From: Eremomyces bilateralis CBS 781.70
Lineage: Eukaryota > Ascomycota > Dothideomycetes > Eremomycetales > Eremomycetaceae
Direction of reading: 5' to 3'
Length of the DNA stretch: 64,000 nt
Assembly: GCF_010015585.1 (NCBI RefSeq)
Contig: NW_022985091.1
Coordinates: 211,533-275,532 of the forward strand
This document shows positions 1 through 11,051 of the stretch, in pieces. The notes under the pieces are model-generated. The model made no database searches, was not told the origin of the DNA, and saw nothing but the letters and a program-made list of their open reading frames with translations. A program made the translations under genes and the position numbers. Each line of letters begins with the position of its first letter. Position 1 is the stretch's first letter.

Positions 1-2419
1 TGGTGGAGAGAGGGATGAATGGGGTGGAGGCGGAGGGGCCGTGTTTGGGGAGAGAGGTGGTGGAGGCGGGGGCGCGGAGGCGGGGGATGGTTGGGGTTTT
101 GAGGGAGGGGGTGGGGATGGATTGCGTGGATGTGGTGCGGGATGCGAAGGGCGAGGTGGAAACTTGGGAGAGGCGGGAGGCGCCGAGGGAGGAGGCGGGG
201 CGGGAGGTGGAGCGGCCGAGGGGGCTTGGTTGGGGGATGGCGGAGTGGGTTGAGAAAGAGCGGGAGTAAACTGATGGAGTGGAGGACCGGTGGGGTGATG
301 GGGTTGTGTCTGGCTTGTGGTAATGCCCCACCACCGTATCATTCATGTTGGTGCTGGTGTTCCATTTCGGTCGGGATGGATTCGTGTTCGCTTCACTGGT
401 GGACCGGAACGTTCGGGCGGGGGTGGGTGTGTTAGTGAACGCGTAGCGGGATGATGCAGGGGAAGGGGATCGAGCGGACTCGGCGTCGGAAATGGCGGAG
501 CGGGAGAAGGCGGATTTACGAGTGATGCTGCTGGAGAGGGCAGTCGGAATGCCGGACAAGCGGCGGTTGAAGGTTGTTTGAGTCTTGGTGCTACTGGCGA
601 AGCTGTTTTGCCGAGACTTTTGCCCATGGGGTGTCGTGGTGCCTTGATCGCTATCCTTGCGGCTCATGAGAACAATGGACGATGCGGGCGAGCTGCCCGG
701 CGTGTCCCAGGTGCTGCTTGTGACGGAACGGTCGGTGAGGATGGTGGAGATGGAGTCGCGAAGGGCTTGGCCACGGTTCATGTTGAGTTCTTCCAAGACG
801 AATTCCATTGCCTTCATCTCGCTTTCGAGCTCGCTCCATCGACGTCTCATATCGGCTTGAAGCCGGAGGATCTCTCCATTGACCGTCAATCGGTCTTTGA
901 CGCCCCGGTCGATGATGGTGAGGACTCGCTCGATAGCCGGACCATAATGGGTCTTCTTCGCCTCGTAGTTCTCGATCTTCTTCGCGGCCGACTGTTGATT
1001 GGTATGCTGGACTCCTTCGTCCAGCGCTTCTCTCAGCTTGATCAGACTCCGGGAGACGCTCTCGCACATCTTGAAGGCTTGTCGCCCCGCATTCCGGAAC
1101 ACCAACACCCAGCGATCTTCGCCCAATTCCCTCCGCAAGGTCTCGGCATCCGACTCCAACTTCTTCCATTGTTCTTCCAGCTGCTCCTTCCGTTTGTCAA
1201 GGTCCTCGCATCCCGTGGGAAAGAGGTCGTTCGCTCGTTGCTGGAAGACGGAGAGTCGCATCGGCAGGAAATCCAGCGACGCGCGGAGTGGTTGCATCCG
1301 TGCGAAGAGTGCCAGGAGATTCGAATCGTCTTGCGCTTTCTGAACGGCGGGAGAAGCGGCAGAAGGGCTCATTCCCATTCCAGGTTCCACACTATCTCGG
1401 GCGCGTGAAACAGATCGGGCTTGTCGGCTTGGCGCTTCCTCGACGATGGTCTCCAATTCTCCGATATCGATGCTATTGCTTGGATCGCTCATCGCCTCCA
1501 GCATAGCGGTGCGATGTCTTCTCTCCTCCATCTCAAAGACCAGTCGTCCCAGCGCTGTCAGCTCCAACCCGATCTCTCCCAGTACGGTGTTCCACAGCTC
1601 TTCCCATTCCATGGCAATCTCCACCTGTTCCTTGACATCTCCTAACGTGTGCTTGATCTTTTGCCAGTCGCTCATAATCCCATCCATCTGCTCCACCAGT
1701 GCGTGTAGTTTCTCGGGACCCAGACTTGAAATGTCTTTCCGCAATTGTAGTTGATCGATTGCGATGACGTATACTTCCACCAGGCTTTCAAACCGGTTGA
1801 TGGCCACATCCACCTCTCCCAGTCCTTCCCGTCCGGCCGCCGCCGCCCATTCGACATCATCCTCCGCATCCAGTCCGTCCAGCACCTCCGACGCCTTGTT
1901 CATCCAGCGCTTGATCTGATCCGCCGCTTCGTCGAGGGTGTTCGCCGCGGCGACCGATGAAGGGATGGCGGCGATGCTCGACGACAGTGACGATGCCTGG
2001 GGGAGTCGTATTGATGTCAACTGGGATATCTGATTCGTGAAGGACGCCCGGGAGAGAGTGTACATCGACCCGACCCGTGACAGGCCATATGGATTGAAAA
2101 AGGAGACCGCGTCCTCCCCACTCTCCGCGTTCCCGTTGCCCGCTGCCGCGCCCGCCATTGTCGGGAAATACCCATCCCCATATTCATCCTTCGGCGGAGG
2201 TGTGGGCGCCATTCCGGGCGTGGAGTCGGCGGAAAAGTCAACCCGGGAACCACCACGCGACTTGGCTTCTTCGGGGAGGCGATACTTTAAAGTGTCGTGC
2301 ATCGGATCGGGGTCGACATGGCGCTCGCTCGGGGAGGGCGAAGAGTCGTAGATACCTGGGCGAGAGCTGGTGCTGATGATGGATGAGAGTTCGCTGTCAG
2401 ACTGGGGTGAGGGGTCCAT
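1..2419 (-). CDS. KAR9: KAR9-family karyogamy / spindle-positioning protein (C-terminus cut by window edge)
   Basis: An intronless frame begins at the ATG complementary to 2417-2419 and stays open to position 2, giving at least 806 residues; the C-terminus lies outside the window. KAR9 proteins link microtubule plus ends (through Bim1/EB1) to actin-based transport and orient the spindle or nucleus; that role is known for the family and inferred here. Seen: a Ser/Pro-rich N-terminus (1-150), a helical, charged core (about 155-490) with Trp-rich helices such as IKRWMNKASEVLDGLDAE and EQWKKLESDAETLRREL, then a long basic Ser/Pro/Thr tail. The tail has two SxIP-type EB1-binding motifs, RRLSGIP (S622, bases 545-556) and THSAIP (S726, bases 233-244). 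The assignment rests on remembered similarity of the core to the fungal Kar9 domain. Long antisense frames on the + strand here are shadows. Confidence 0.8.
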   Translation of the reverse strand, partial: MDPSPQSDSELSSIISTSSRPGIYDSSPSPSERHVDPDPMHDTLKYRLPEEAKSRGGSRVDFSADSTPGMAPTPPPKDEYGDGYFPTMAGAAAGNGNAESGEDAVSFFNPYGLSRVGSMYTLSRASFTNQISQLTSIRLPQASSLSSSIAAIPSSVAAANTLDEAADQIKRWMNKASEVLDGLDAEDDVEWAAAAGREGLGEVDVAINRFESLVEVYVIAIDQLQLRKDISSLGPEKLHALVEQMDGIMSDWQKIKHTLGDVKEQVEIAMEWEELWNTVLGEIGLELTALGRLVFEMEERRHRTAMLEAMSDPSNSIDIGELETIVEEAPSRQARSVSRARDSVEPGMGMSPSAASPAVQKAQDDSNLLALFARMQPLRASLDFLPMRLSVFQQRANDLFPTGCEDLDKRKEQLEEQWKKLESDAETLRRELGEDRWVLVFRNAGRQAFKMCESVSRSLIKLREALDEGVQHTNQQSAAKKIENYEAKKTHYGPAIERVLTIIDRGVKDRLTVNGEILRLQADMRRRWSELESEMKAMEFVLEELNMNRGQALRDSISTILTDRSVTSSTWDTPGSSPASSIVLMSRKDSDQGTTTPHGQKSRQNSFASSTKTQTTFNRRLSGIPTALSSSITRKSAFSRSAISDAESARSPSPASSRYAFTNTPTPARTFRSTSEANTNPSRPKWNTSTNMNDTVVGHYHKPDTTPSPHRSSTPSVYSRSFSTHSAIPQPSPLGRSTSRPASSLGASRLSQVSTSPFASRTTSTQSIPTPSLKTPTIPRLRAPASTTSLPKHGPSASTPFIPLST

Positions 2420-3664
2420 GCCAGGAACAGCACGAAGAGAAGGCCAGGACTGGATCGGGGACGAGAGTGAACCGTAGAAGTGAATAATCTCGGGGCAATT
2501 TGTTTCGATTTAAGGGTCCTAACTCCGCCGAGTCGTGTTTAATGAGGGCGGATCTGGCCGTGAGGTCACCTGGAACCTATGGGCTGGCAATACCAAGCTG
2601 AGGATACACCCGATTCTCGCAGAAGTGGTGTGAACGGTTTGGCTTGAGGTCAGGACGGTCTTCTGCATATGCCCGATGGAGTCTGCAAGACCATGGAGTG
2701 ACTTGTCGGAGTGTCGGAGAATTCACAGGGCTTCAGATTATAGGGAACAGTCGGGCTGGTGCGGTTTGATCTTAATGAGAGGGTGAGAGGCGTGTGCCAG
2801 TGGTGGCTTGGGGAGTGACAGGCAGCGGAGACTGTTTGGTGACAAGGGGTGTGGAGTGTGGAGTGTGGAGCGTGGACAAATCCTTCCAACGTCCCTGACG
2901 CGTTTGATGAATTAGAGATGGATCAGTCGGATGAATTTTTGGAATATCAGGACGGCATTGATAGGAGTGAGAAGTGAAAGAAGGGTCGGAGAAAAGGATG
3001 TAGAAAATCGATGAGAGGTGAATCCGAGAACCAAATGTTAGGCAACGCGTGTGTTTCCTACAGAGTCTACTACTAATGTTTCATGCAGCCCACCAGCTGT
3101 CAGTCTGGCCGTTAGTCTGCTAATAACTAATTACGGACGGGATGTAAACACGCGAATAATTAGTGGCTTGACCCGTAAAGTCCATCGACGTCACACGACA
3201 GGAATCACAGTTCGGAATGTCAACAAATAAATACTTGCTCTGGTCCTAGAAATTCGACGACGTATCCGTCTACAACAACGTGGAAGGCAGTTCAGAGAAT
3301 ACGATTACTAAAATCTGTGGATGGCACTCACCATTGACTACCCAGATCACAATGGTTTGGAAATAGGTTGGGAGTTGACTCAGTACAGTCATAGATAGTC
3401 CTGAAGTAGTGGACGCACAATTGTGCAGGTTGGAACAATCCAATCCAATAAATCTGAACACCACGCAGATCAATTATACAAATTTCGAGATTCACGTGAA
3501 GTACACCGTCCTAGCGAACACGGAATTCTCCTTGTACAATTTGGATACTACTAATAAGGGTATCATAAGAACAACATGAGTGGTGCTGTTTCGACGAACA
3601 GTCCAGGATGAATCTCTCATCGAAGAGACAGGTAGTATGCACATCTCCAAAGACACGTAAAATG
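2420..3664. other. Intergenic: KAR9 promoter side and 3' side of the next gene
   Basis: About 1.2 kb between two minus-strand genes, so it should hold the KAR9 promoter and leader and the 3' end of the gene at 3665-5275. The only structure I see is a short direct repeat of GTGGAGTGT near 2857-2877 and AT-rich sequence at 3060-3260. No ORF here resembles a known protein. Confidence 0.5.
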
Positions 3665-5275
3665 TTACACGGCTTCTTCTTGTGGAACATCGGGTAAGTC
3701 CTTCTCAACCTTCACCATCGGTGCTCTCTTCTGCGCTGCCCTATCCTTCTCCTCCCATTCCATCGTGATCTCCGCCCGCACCGCACGACACCACTTCATC
3801 AACGCATCATCGAACTGCCTCCACGCCGCCGGGTTGCTATTCTGCACCACATCCAGCGCGTTGAACTCCAACTTCGCCTCCCACCGCAACTCCGCCGCCT
3901 TGCGCCAGTACTTCAGGTTGTCCGCGCATCGATACGGCTTGTTAGTGTCCGTGTGATACGTCTTGATCTCCTCGAAGTGCCGTTTCGATTTCTGCACCAG
4001 CGCGTTGTGCAGCCGTACCAGGCGCACCCCGTCCTGGACTGCCCGGAGAAAGGGCGTCGGCAGCGCGTCCGCGGTCGCGGGGTCGGTCCAGACGGGTAAC
4101 TCTTCGGTTGCGGGGTCGAAGGAGCGGATGAAATGCCATTCGCGATCGCGTTCGCGGCCCGTCCAGTCGCCGTGCCGCCACTTCCAGCCATCGCGCTCTT
4201 CTTGATCGCGTCGCTCTTGGGCGAGCTCTTGGTCGAGCATGTCAGCGACGGTGCCGATCCACGTTTGCATCGCCGCGACTTCCAGGATGCGGATCCCACC
4301 GGCGAAGTTCCGTGCCGCCATGCGCTTCAGCACGTCCAAGACCTGGTACAATTCCCCGCGGATTTCCCGCTCTGATTTGATCGCGTACAGTTTCTGGGGG
4401 TGTTCGTGTAAGGTGTAGTAGTTCTTTCCGGCCCGGATGGCCAACGTCATCACATCCAGCACATGCAGTCCTTGGATCTCTTGCCAGCCGGGTGCGTCGG
4501 CCGACGAGGCGCGTTGCCCTGCCGTGGTGGATCCGGACGGGGTATCCAGGAGATCTCCCACGCTCTGGTGCTTCGTGCTCGTCTCGCTGATGATATCTTC
4601 GAGTACCTTGCTGGATTCGTCCAGCGCGTCCGTCAGTTCCCGACGGAGCATCGGTAGCCCCGGCGGTGACTCGACGTATACTTGCCGATAGTTGTACGTG
4701 CTGACAGTCGGAGGTAACATCATGGGCTCCTGTTGGGTATCCAGCTCGCTCGAGCCCTCGTCAAACCCCTGTGGCTCGTCGTGAATGACACCGCTTCCCA
4801 TACTTCCATCATGCCATTCGGGATGGCCACTCGGGCTATACTTGTCGGAGGACTCGGACAACATCGATCCGTACCCTTCGCCCTCTCCGACGCCTCCCCC
4901 ATTCTCTCTCCCAGCCATGACCCCACTGCCAGGCAACCCCTTCCTCGACTTCGCCAACTGCGCCCCCTTGCCATCCAACAATCCCGTCCGCGCGAAATAG
5001 TATTGCAGATGCGCAATCGACCCTAAACTCATCACGCTCTCCCGATTCTTAGCGGATTCGGCAAAGTTGGTCGCTTGGGGGCGCATGTAGCCGCGGCGTC
5101 GGAGGCTGGCTGCGACATCGGACGTGCGGGAGGTCGAAGAATGCGCGGAGACGCTGGAGGCGGATGAGGCGGTGGAGATGGAGCGGTCGAGGCGGGGGAT
5201 GGCCGAGAGAGGGAGGACGGGAGACGCGGAGGGTGAGGGTGAAGAGCCGCGTGGGATGGGATCGTCAGAGGCCAT
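3665..5275 (-). CDS. Unrecognised fungal protein with charged C-terminal half
   Basis: The frame can be read from 5377, but the preferred start is the ATG at 5275 (MASDDPIPRG), giving 536 residues without introns; ATGs at 5296 and 5377 remain possible. I do not recognise the family. Seen: a Ser-rich N-terminus (1-60); a compact block LQYYFARTGLLDGKG near residues 90-104 that looks like a conserved motif; a low-complexity linker; and a long helical C-terminal half (about 200-520) rich in Trp, Arg and Glu, for example WHFIRSFDPATEELPVWTD. There is no signal peptide, membrane segment or catalytic motif I can name, so a soluble protein is likely. The codon pattern, length and globular C-terminal half support a real gene. 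Function unknown. Confidence 0.75.
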   Translation of the reverse strand: MASDDPIPRGSSPSPSASPVLPLSAIPRLDRSISTASSASSVSAHSSTSRTSDVAASLRRRGYMRPQATNFAESAKNRESVMSLGSIAHLQYYFARTGLLDGKGAQLAKSRKGLPGSGVMAGRENGGGVGEGEGYGSMLSESSDKYSPSGHPEWHDGSMGSGVIHDEPQGFDEGSSELDTQQEPMMLPPTVSTYNYRQVYVESPPGLPMLRRELTDALDESSKVLEDIISETSTKHQSVGDLLDTPSGSTTAGQRASSADAPGWQEIQGLHVLDVMTLAIRAGKNYYTLHEHPQKLYAIKSEREIRGELYQVLDVLKRMAARNFAGGIRILEVAAMQTWIGTVADMLDQELAQERRDQEERDGWKWRHGDWTGRERDREWHFIRSFDPATEELPVWTDPATADALPTPFLRAVQDGVRLVRLHNALVQKSKRHFEEIKTYHTDTNKPYRCADNLKYWRKAAELRWEAKLEFNALDVVQNSNPAAWRQFDDALMKWCRAVRAEITMEWEEKDRAAQKRAPMVKVEKDLPDVPQEEAV

Positions 5276-6278
5276 GTTGAGGTGAGGAGGGGTCATGCCG
5301 ACATGAGGATGATGGTAGGGTATCGATGAGAATTTCAAGAGTGTGATATCGAAGGATCGGTGCAATTTAGAAAGCAAGACAACTGCGCTGGCCGGTTTGC
5401 TGAATAATTACCATCACAAGAACAAAGGTCGAAGGGTTCCAAAGAAGGACAGATTATGTATTAAAAGAGTGTATGTTCGAGTAACCGCACGCATGCACAA
5501 GAGAAGGGGAGGCCTTTTCGAAGGGCGAAAGGGATGTGGAAGGGAAACAGGAAAAGGGTATGTAGGTAGGTAAGGTACCGATGAGGATTGGGATGTAATA
5601 ATGCTGGAGTGATGCGTCAAAGGGGGGGTCTCCGCTCAATCTTCACGATTCACGCGTCGCAGGGGATAAGAACCGTGGAAACTGGGAATAAAGAGTCAAG
5701 AGAAAAAGACCGACACACTCTAGCCGGCCCGCCTGCCGCCTCCCGAACCGCTGGTCTTTGCAAACGATCTAGTGTCGATCAGAGTTCAGATCACTTGCAG
5801 AGTGCACAGCGCAGAGGGTAGATTGTCCGTCTGTCGACGTCCAGGTATATCCGACGGGTCCTTTGCAGAACTTCAATGCAGCGATGGCGAGCAGGGAAAT
5901 GTTGAGCCTTCCCACACCGTGAAGCCGTGAGGGAGGCGTTTGTTTACGTGCTCGAATTGTCTTAGATTACCCGAAAAGGCCGAAATTGAAGGGAATGGGG
6001 AAAGGGGAAGACGATGTTCAAGGCGAATGAAAGTTGGGTCATCTGCCGAGCTAGCCAATTTGGGAGTCTTGATTAAATTGCTTTCTGCTGTCATTTGAAG
6101 TCGTCCAATTCTTCTTGTCGACGATCCATATATATACAACTATCAAGGTAATATTTAAATCAGCCGCTGCATGTAATTCAATATGTCCCGTCCATCCAAG
6201 AATTTATGACTGTGCCTCTTCCTTGGGTGGACGTGTATAGTTCCGATGTAGCATGCCCCATCATTACACCCCATTTGG
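5276..6278. other. Intergenic: promoter of the unknown gene and 3' flank of the SurE-like gene
   Basis: About 1 kb. It should carry the leader of the upstream minus-strand gene and, near 6100-6278, the AT-rich 3' flank of the SurE-like gene. Short open frames on both strands have no recognisable content. Confidence 0.4.
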
Positions 6279-7374
6279 CTATGGCAAGCAGGTCAAGATA
6301 CCCTTCACCTTATCTAGAACCGTCTGCTGCCGAGCCCGGTCCACCGTGCTCTTGTCATCCGCATCCCCTACCGAAATCGTAGCATAGCATCCATCGGTGC
6401 GTAACACGGTTGACAGTTCCTGCGGTAGCCGATCCGTTCCGCACCACTCCACGTCCCGCTCCGAGAAAACCCCCGGGTTGATCCGCGTGAAGATGAACTG
6501 GAAGTCCTCCAGCTTCTCGCATCGTCCGTCGCCGACTGTGGGGAAGTTGACGTTGAGCCATGCGCCGTCGGGGAGATAGGGCGTACCGGACGCCAATACC
6601 GTGTTAGTGACGTTCAGCGCCAGGTCCGCATACAGTTGGCTATAGAGGGGAGTCGGTTCGGTGAACGATGTCGGGTCGCCCGACGCGCCCGAGAAAGCGA
6701 TGCCGGGGATTTTATGTTCGTTGACGCTGTAGACGACCGCGCCGATGGTGCCGGAGAACTGGACCCCGATGAAGATGTTGGAGCCCACGTTGGGACCGGC
6801 GACAGCGAGCTCGGGCCGCAACCCACCGAAGAACTGGGACGCCACCGTGTTGATGCCGTGCTTCATGGAGGTGACGGGGTAGGAGTTGACCCAGTTGAGG
6901 CGGCCGTCGTTCGGGTCGGACCCTGTGGGACCGCTGTTTGCCGGGCAACTGTCATGTTGGCATGATTCGGTTCTATCCGTGGGTGGAGAGTCGAGAGAGC
7001 CTTGGATATAGTTAGGGATCGGTATCAAACACACGCAAATTCATGGGTTACTGGATCGACATGGCAAGGGGTAACGATCTGTATAGGAACATGATATACA
7101 GTATGTAGAACAGTATGTAGCATCAACCAAGCCAGAAACCACCAATGCCACGTCCAGGCTCTTTCTTCTTGCAGACCTGGAAATAGGACTTACCCCTCCC
7201 TGATTGATTCTCCGCAGGCCCGGACAAGACTACATCATGTCCCGCGGCCTTCAGCACAGTATGGAGCGTCCGCAGGTTGACTTCTGCCCAACCATCATCG
7301 TTGGATTGCACGATTCTCACAGCCTGAACGGATAGCAGAAGCGGCAACAAGCTCGACAGGACTTGGAACTTCAT
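6279..7374 (-). CDS. Secreted SurE-type 5'/3'-nucleotidase (acid phosphatase)
   Basis: Two exons, 7374-7194 and 7000-6279, encode 300 residues. The start chosen is the ATG at 7374 because it opens directly on a signal peptide (MKFQVLSSLLPLLLSVQA); upstream in-frame codons are not needed. The mature protein starts with IVQSNDDGW, where N25-D26-D27 form the metal-binding NDDG motif of SurE phosphatases. Further SurE features are NSYPVTSMKHG, the glycine loop AVAGPNVGSN, and the IPGIAFSGA strand. SurE enzymes remove phosphate from nucleotides and other monoesters; secreted fungal members are usually annotated as acid phosphatases, so scavenging is inferred. The 193-nt intron has donor GTAAGT, branch CTAAC and an uncommon AAG acceptor (7003-7001). 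A TGA upstream in the second frame leaves no other usable acceptor in phase. Confidence 0.82.
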
Positions 7375-8370
7375 CTTGCAGGCTCGAGCAAACTCGAGTA
7401 AACGAATGAAGATTGCGCAAGACGAAAAACAAACCAAAAGAAGGAATGGGCGGTGGTAGAGGTTCGTGATGGATCTTAATACTGTGGTCGATTCCACAAG
7501 CGTTTCAATCGCTTTATATTACACTCCTTTCCACCGCTCAACTTCCCCTCATCTCCCCAAGACCCTACAATTTCTAGTTTCGTATCTCTTAGCCTTGCCA
7601 ATAAGCTGGAACGTGTACTGGGCACTGGAGCTCCTACCTATAACATCGACTTCTCGGCATTCATTGTGGATGAATAGATTTAGCGCGACGACCATAGCAA
7701 AGCTTGAGCCGACCTGGCGGCATCATTGGTTGGCAAGAAAAACAAGTGTTGGCCATGGCGGCGGTTTCAAACCCGTTCAAGAGGACGAGTGCCTGGCGCG
7801 GACGCAGGCAGTGTTGTGCCTGGCGGACGTGATTGGGGAATGGCGCGTAGGCGTCTTAGAAACAGAGAGGATTTTCTGGGCTTGTGACAAGTTGAACACC
7901 TCGTCTCTTGGCAACGAGGGCAGAAACATGCCTTGATCAACATATCTCAAACATTATAACAGACAATGGTTTGGATACTTCGCATGGTTATTCCGCCATC
8001 ATGAATGGTATCGGCTGCGTAGAATAGTTACCGACAGGTCTAGAAGAGTGGGAAATGCTTAGGCGGGAGGTTGGTTCAATTCGGCCCTCTCACCAATGTC
8101 GTCACACCTCGTGACCCGCTCTCCGTTGATATCAACATCGGCGAGACGACGACACCTCTGCACTGGCCTCCCTGAAACAGGAACGTGTACCGGCAGAGGA
8201 GTCGACGAGCTTGAAACGTTCAATTGAAACTGTAATACCAGCCAACATTGGATGTGGCCGCTAGAGAACGGCAATCCTATTTTGAAGTGCGCAGTCTATG
8301 ACGGAACATCGACATTCGTACTCAGAAGACGTACAGGTTGAGGTGAGAAGAGAAGATCTCGGGATCCAGC
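7375..8370. other. Divergent intergenic: SurE-like (-) and acylphosphatase (+) promoters
   Basis: About 1 kb shared by two divergently transcribed genes. No repeat or recognisable ORF; short frames on both strands lack family features. Confidence 0.4.
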
Positions 8371-8927
8371 ATGAGTAGACGAGTGCGTGTCGATATAAAA
8401 TCAAAAGAAAAGAGCAGGATAACTGATGGATTCAAGATTTCGTTCATCGTTACCGGGAGGGTACAAGGAGTGTGCTTCAGGTCGGTCATTCATCTTCCAT
8501 GCGGAGGGCAACCATATCCGACACACAAGATGCTAACATGTCGCCAGAGCCTCCACAGTCGACAGTGCCAAAGGCCTCGGGCTCACTGGGTTCGTCAAGA
8601 ATGCTAGAGATGGTAGTGTACGTCCTGCTGCCCTCGCTTTCATATGCCCTGATGCTATCCGTTACGCGGATAGTCGCGATAACCGTTCGTCCCATCGCGC
8701 AACGTTGGATGACCCTTTTAAAACCACCTCCAACGACAGTCTCTGAGAACTGACCCCTGATGCACCACGAGCAGGTTACCGGCGAAGCACAAGGTCCTGA
8801 AGGGAAAGTCCAGGAATTCGTCGAGTTCCTGCAAACGGGTCCCCCTGCGGCACGAGTGGAGAATGTGAGGCACGAAGCTATCGACGCCCGGCCGGATGAG
8901 AATGAGTTTTCTCATGCACGGCACTGA
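8371..8927 (+). CDS. Acylphosphatase
   Basis: Three exons, 8371-8480, 8548-8617 and 8775-8927, encode 110 residues. The enzyme hydrolyses acyl phosphates such as carboxyl-phosphate and 1,3-bisphosphoglycerate and is normally cytosolic. Seen: FIVTGRVQGVCFR at 25-37, matching the family phosphate loop with the catalytic Arg (R37), then GLGLTGFVKNARDGSV with the catalytic Asn (N55), then VTGEAQG and the helix VQEFVEFLQTGPPAARV. All these blocks are in register only with the exon joins given: CAG acceptors at 8547 and 8774, branch sites GCTAAC and CTGAC. The 20-residue basic N-terminal extension before the domain is longer than usual, so a downstream start cannot be excluded, but no other ATG lies before the domain. 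The small spliced exons make this gene easy to miss. Confidence 0.88.
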
Positions 8928-9763
8928 TCCTAGATCACGGGGGACGATTTGAAGGGGTGGTTGGACGACGGTGATGGCGTCGCGTAGTGACGATGTGGTG
9001 CCCGGCGCCAGATGATGTACGATACGTAGAAAGCATACAAATGTCATTGCTTCGAATTTATTCCCGTACTTTGAGGGGTTGATGCATTGGTCTTGTTTGT
9101 CTCTCTGCTCTACCTCTTAGGGTGATGTAAGTTATCCACCAGCTTTTGATCTACCAGCAGTCCTAATCAAATGCTAGAATCACTTAGCCACTACAATATT
9201 TGTCGCGTTGCCCCATTCATCTCCGCAACGGCTTTCCTTGCTCCGGAATTCGTGTTGACACACGATCCAACCGCACTCAGCGACATGTGGTCCGAATTCA
9301 CCTCCCATCCACACATGCACAATATCATTCCCCGACCGCCAATCCAATCAATAAACTCGGGCGTTTAGCTTAGATATAAAACGTACCGGACCACCTAGAA
9401 AGTAGTTCTTCTAAGGAGACGTAGTCCATGATGGTTCTTCGGAACCGGGCCCCTTAACTGGACTTGATCAAATCCTTGCGTTCACCAGACTGGTTCTTTT
9501 AGGCGTTTTAATTGTTTTTTCTGGCATCGAGAACCGTGTGTGGGCCTTCTATGGTAGCTCTTGTGGATTTATCCCTCGCCGTCGTGGAAGATTAGCGTGA
9601 TGTTGACATTGCTGATCGTGGAGTCTCGGTGTGGACTCGAGGTCTACCTGGACACATCGCACCTCACCTCACCTAAGCCTCGCTCATGACAACACTTATC
9701 TCTATTCGTATGGGTATCATTATTGCTAAGTAATTGCTGAATGAATCAGGATTCGTCAAGCTG
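8928..9763. other. Convergent 3' region
   Basis: About 0.8 kb between the 3' ends of the acylphosphatase (+) and TFIIIC-like (-) genes. It holds only AT-rich 3' flanking sequence; nothing else is recognised. Confidence 0.4.
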
Positions 9764-11051
9764 CTATACCTCCATCTCACCACTGCCTTCAGCCTGTTGA
9801 GCCCCTGACTCTGCTGGAGCATCTGCACCACCTGTTCTTGTAGATGAGGGTCCTTCATCTTTCTTGTTTCCATCGGTAACTGTGAGCGGATCCTGAAGGG
9901 TGGCAGGCTCCACCCACATAGCGTCGACGCGCCTCTTCCATCTTCTTCTCCGCTTTCCTGGCTGCTCAGTCTCCGTTCCATGATTGGCATCCTCTCCCTC
10001 TGGTGATCCACTGGCATCGTCAACGTCATGCATGTCCATATCCGTGTTCGCGGCTACTCCGGCGTCTTCTCCAGTGCCACCGACGACAGTAGCTGATTCC
10101 GCCGTATCCGCCGCTATCGGAATTTCCGCGCCGGGAGGAGGAATTGCTGTCAGCTTCGTCACCTTGACTTCATCCTCTTCCCCTTTCTTTGCCTTCAGCT
10201 CGCTTAATCTCTCTAAGAATCGTGCTTGCGCCATTCGCTCTTTGGAAGCCCCGGTTTCCAGTATGATCCGCTTCCCTCGCCCTGCCGGTGCCATTGGCGG
10301 CCCGTCAGCCGCACTGCCCTCAATTGCTGGTAAAGACGGCTCCCGGGGAAGCTCAGTAGGAGGGGGAGGAGGCTCATAATCAGGCTGCTTCCGCTTCAGC
10401 TTTGCATTTGAAGCGCGTAGTCGAGCGGTGCCGACGCCGAGGAGGTCGTAGTTCTGCATGGATCGGAGGGGACGTGACTCCTTGTCCGCCGGCGAAGGGA
10501 GTCCATTCGACTCGGTTTCGAGGTCGATAGAGGTAGATTCCAGCTCTGTCGTGGCGCTGCTGGATTTGCTGAAGAAGAGATGGCCGCCGATGGGTCGGGT
10601 CCATTGCGTGGTGAAGTAGGAACCCCGGAAATAAAGGATTGGGTTTGAGGAGGCCAGGGCAAGAATCTGGATGGACTCGTTTGCTTGAGATGTCTCAGGA
10701 CCCGCGGATAGAGCCACGCCCGACTCGTCGGAGGATCCATCGGAGGAACTTGAGCGGAGGCTAGATGGAGTCGACCGGAGATCATCGTCCTTGGGTTTGT
10801 GCTGGGAGAGGCTCGCATTTTGAACTACACCAGGAGCTATCCCGCTAGGTGGAGGTGGAGGAACAGTGGCGGAACTGAAATCGATAGAAACGTGAAATGT
10901 CTAGAGGCATTAGACCAGAGGACTGGAATGTTGATCGTTGCCTCACTTCTTTGTCGTTTTCATCATATTCATATTCCCAGTCCGAGCCCTCATTTTCATC
11001 GTCGTGTCCATTGCTGTGGACCTCTAGGTCATGTTTCACTGCCGCTGCCAT
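9764..11051 (-). CDS. TFIIIC subunit 6-like protein (tau55/GTF3C6 domain)
   Basis: Two exons, 11051-10947 and 10900-9764, encode 413 residues. TFIIIC binds the internal promoters of tRNA genes and recruits TFIIIB for RNA polymerase III. The signature of its smallest beta-barrel subunit is visible: WEYEYDENDKE (25-35) joined across the intron to TFHVSIDFS, then IQILALASSNPILYFRG and FTTQWTRPIGGHLFF (about 112-147). The frame matches the family only if the 46-nt intron 10946-10901 (donor GTGAGG, acceptor TAG) is removed. After the barrel comes a roughly 250-residue disordered tail with a basic NAKLKRKQPDYE segment, a poly-Pro stretch, the ERMAQARFLERLSELKAKKG helix and an acidic end. The long tail is typical of filamentous-fungal members as I remember them. 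Role inferred from the domain. Confidence 0.82.

Noticed and set aside
578-1408. 276-codon + strand frame
   Set aside because: It lies antisense to the KAR9 frame, has no family features, and mirrors KAR9 codon bias.
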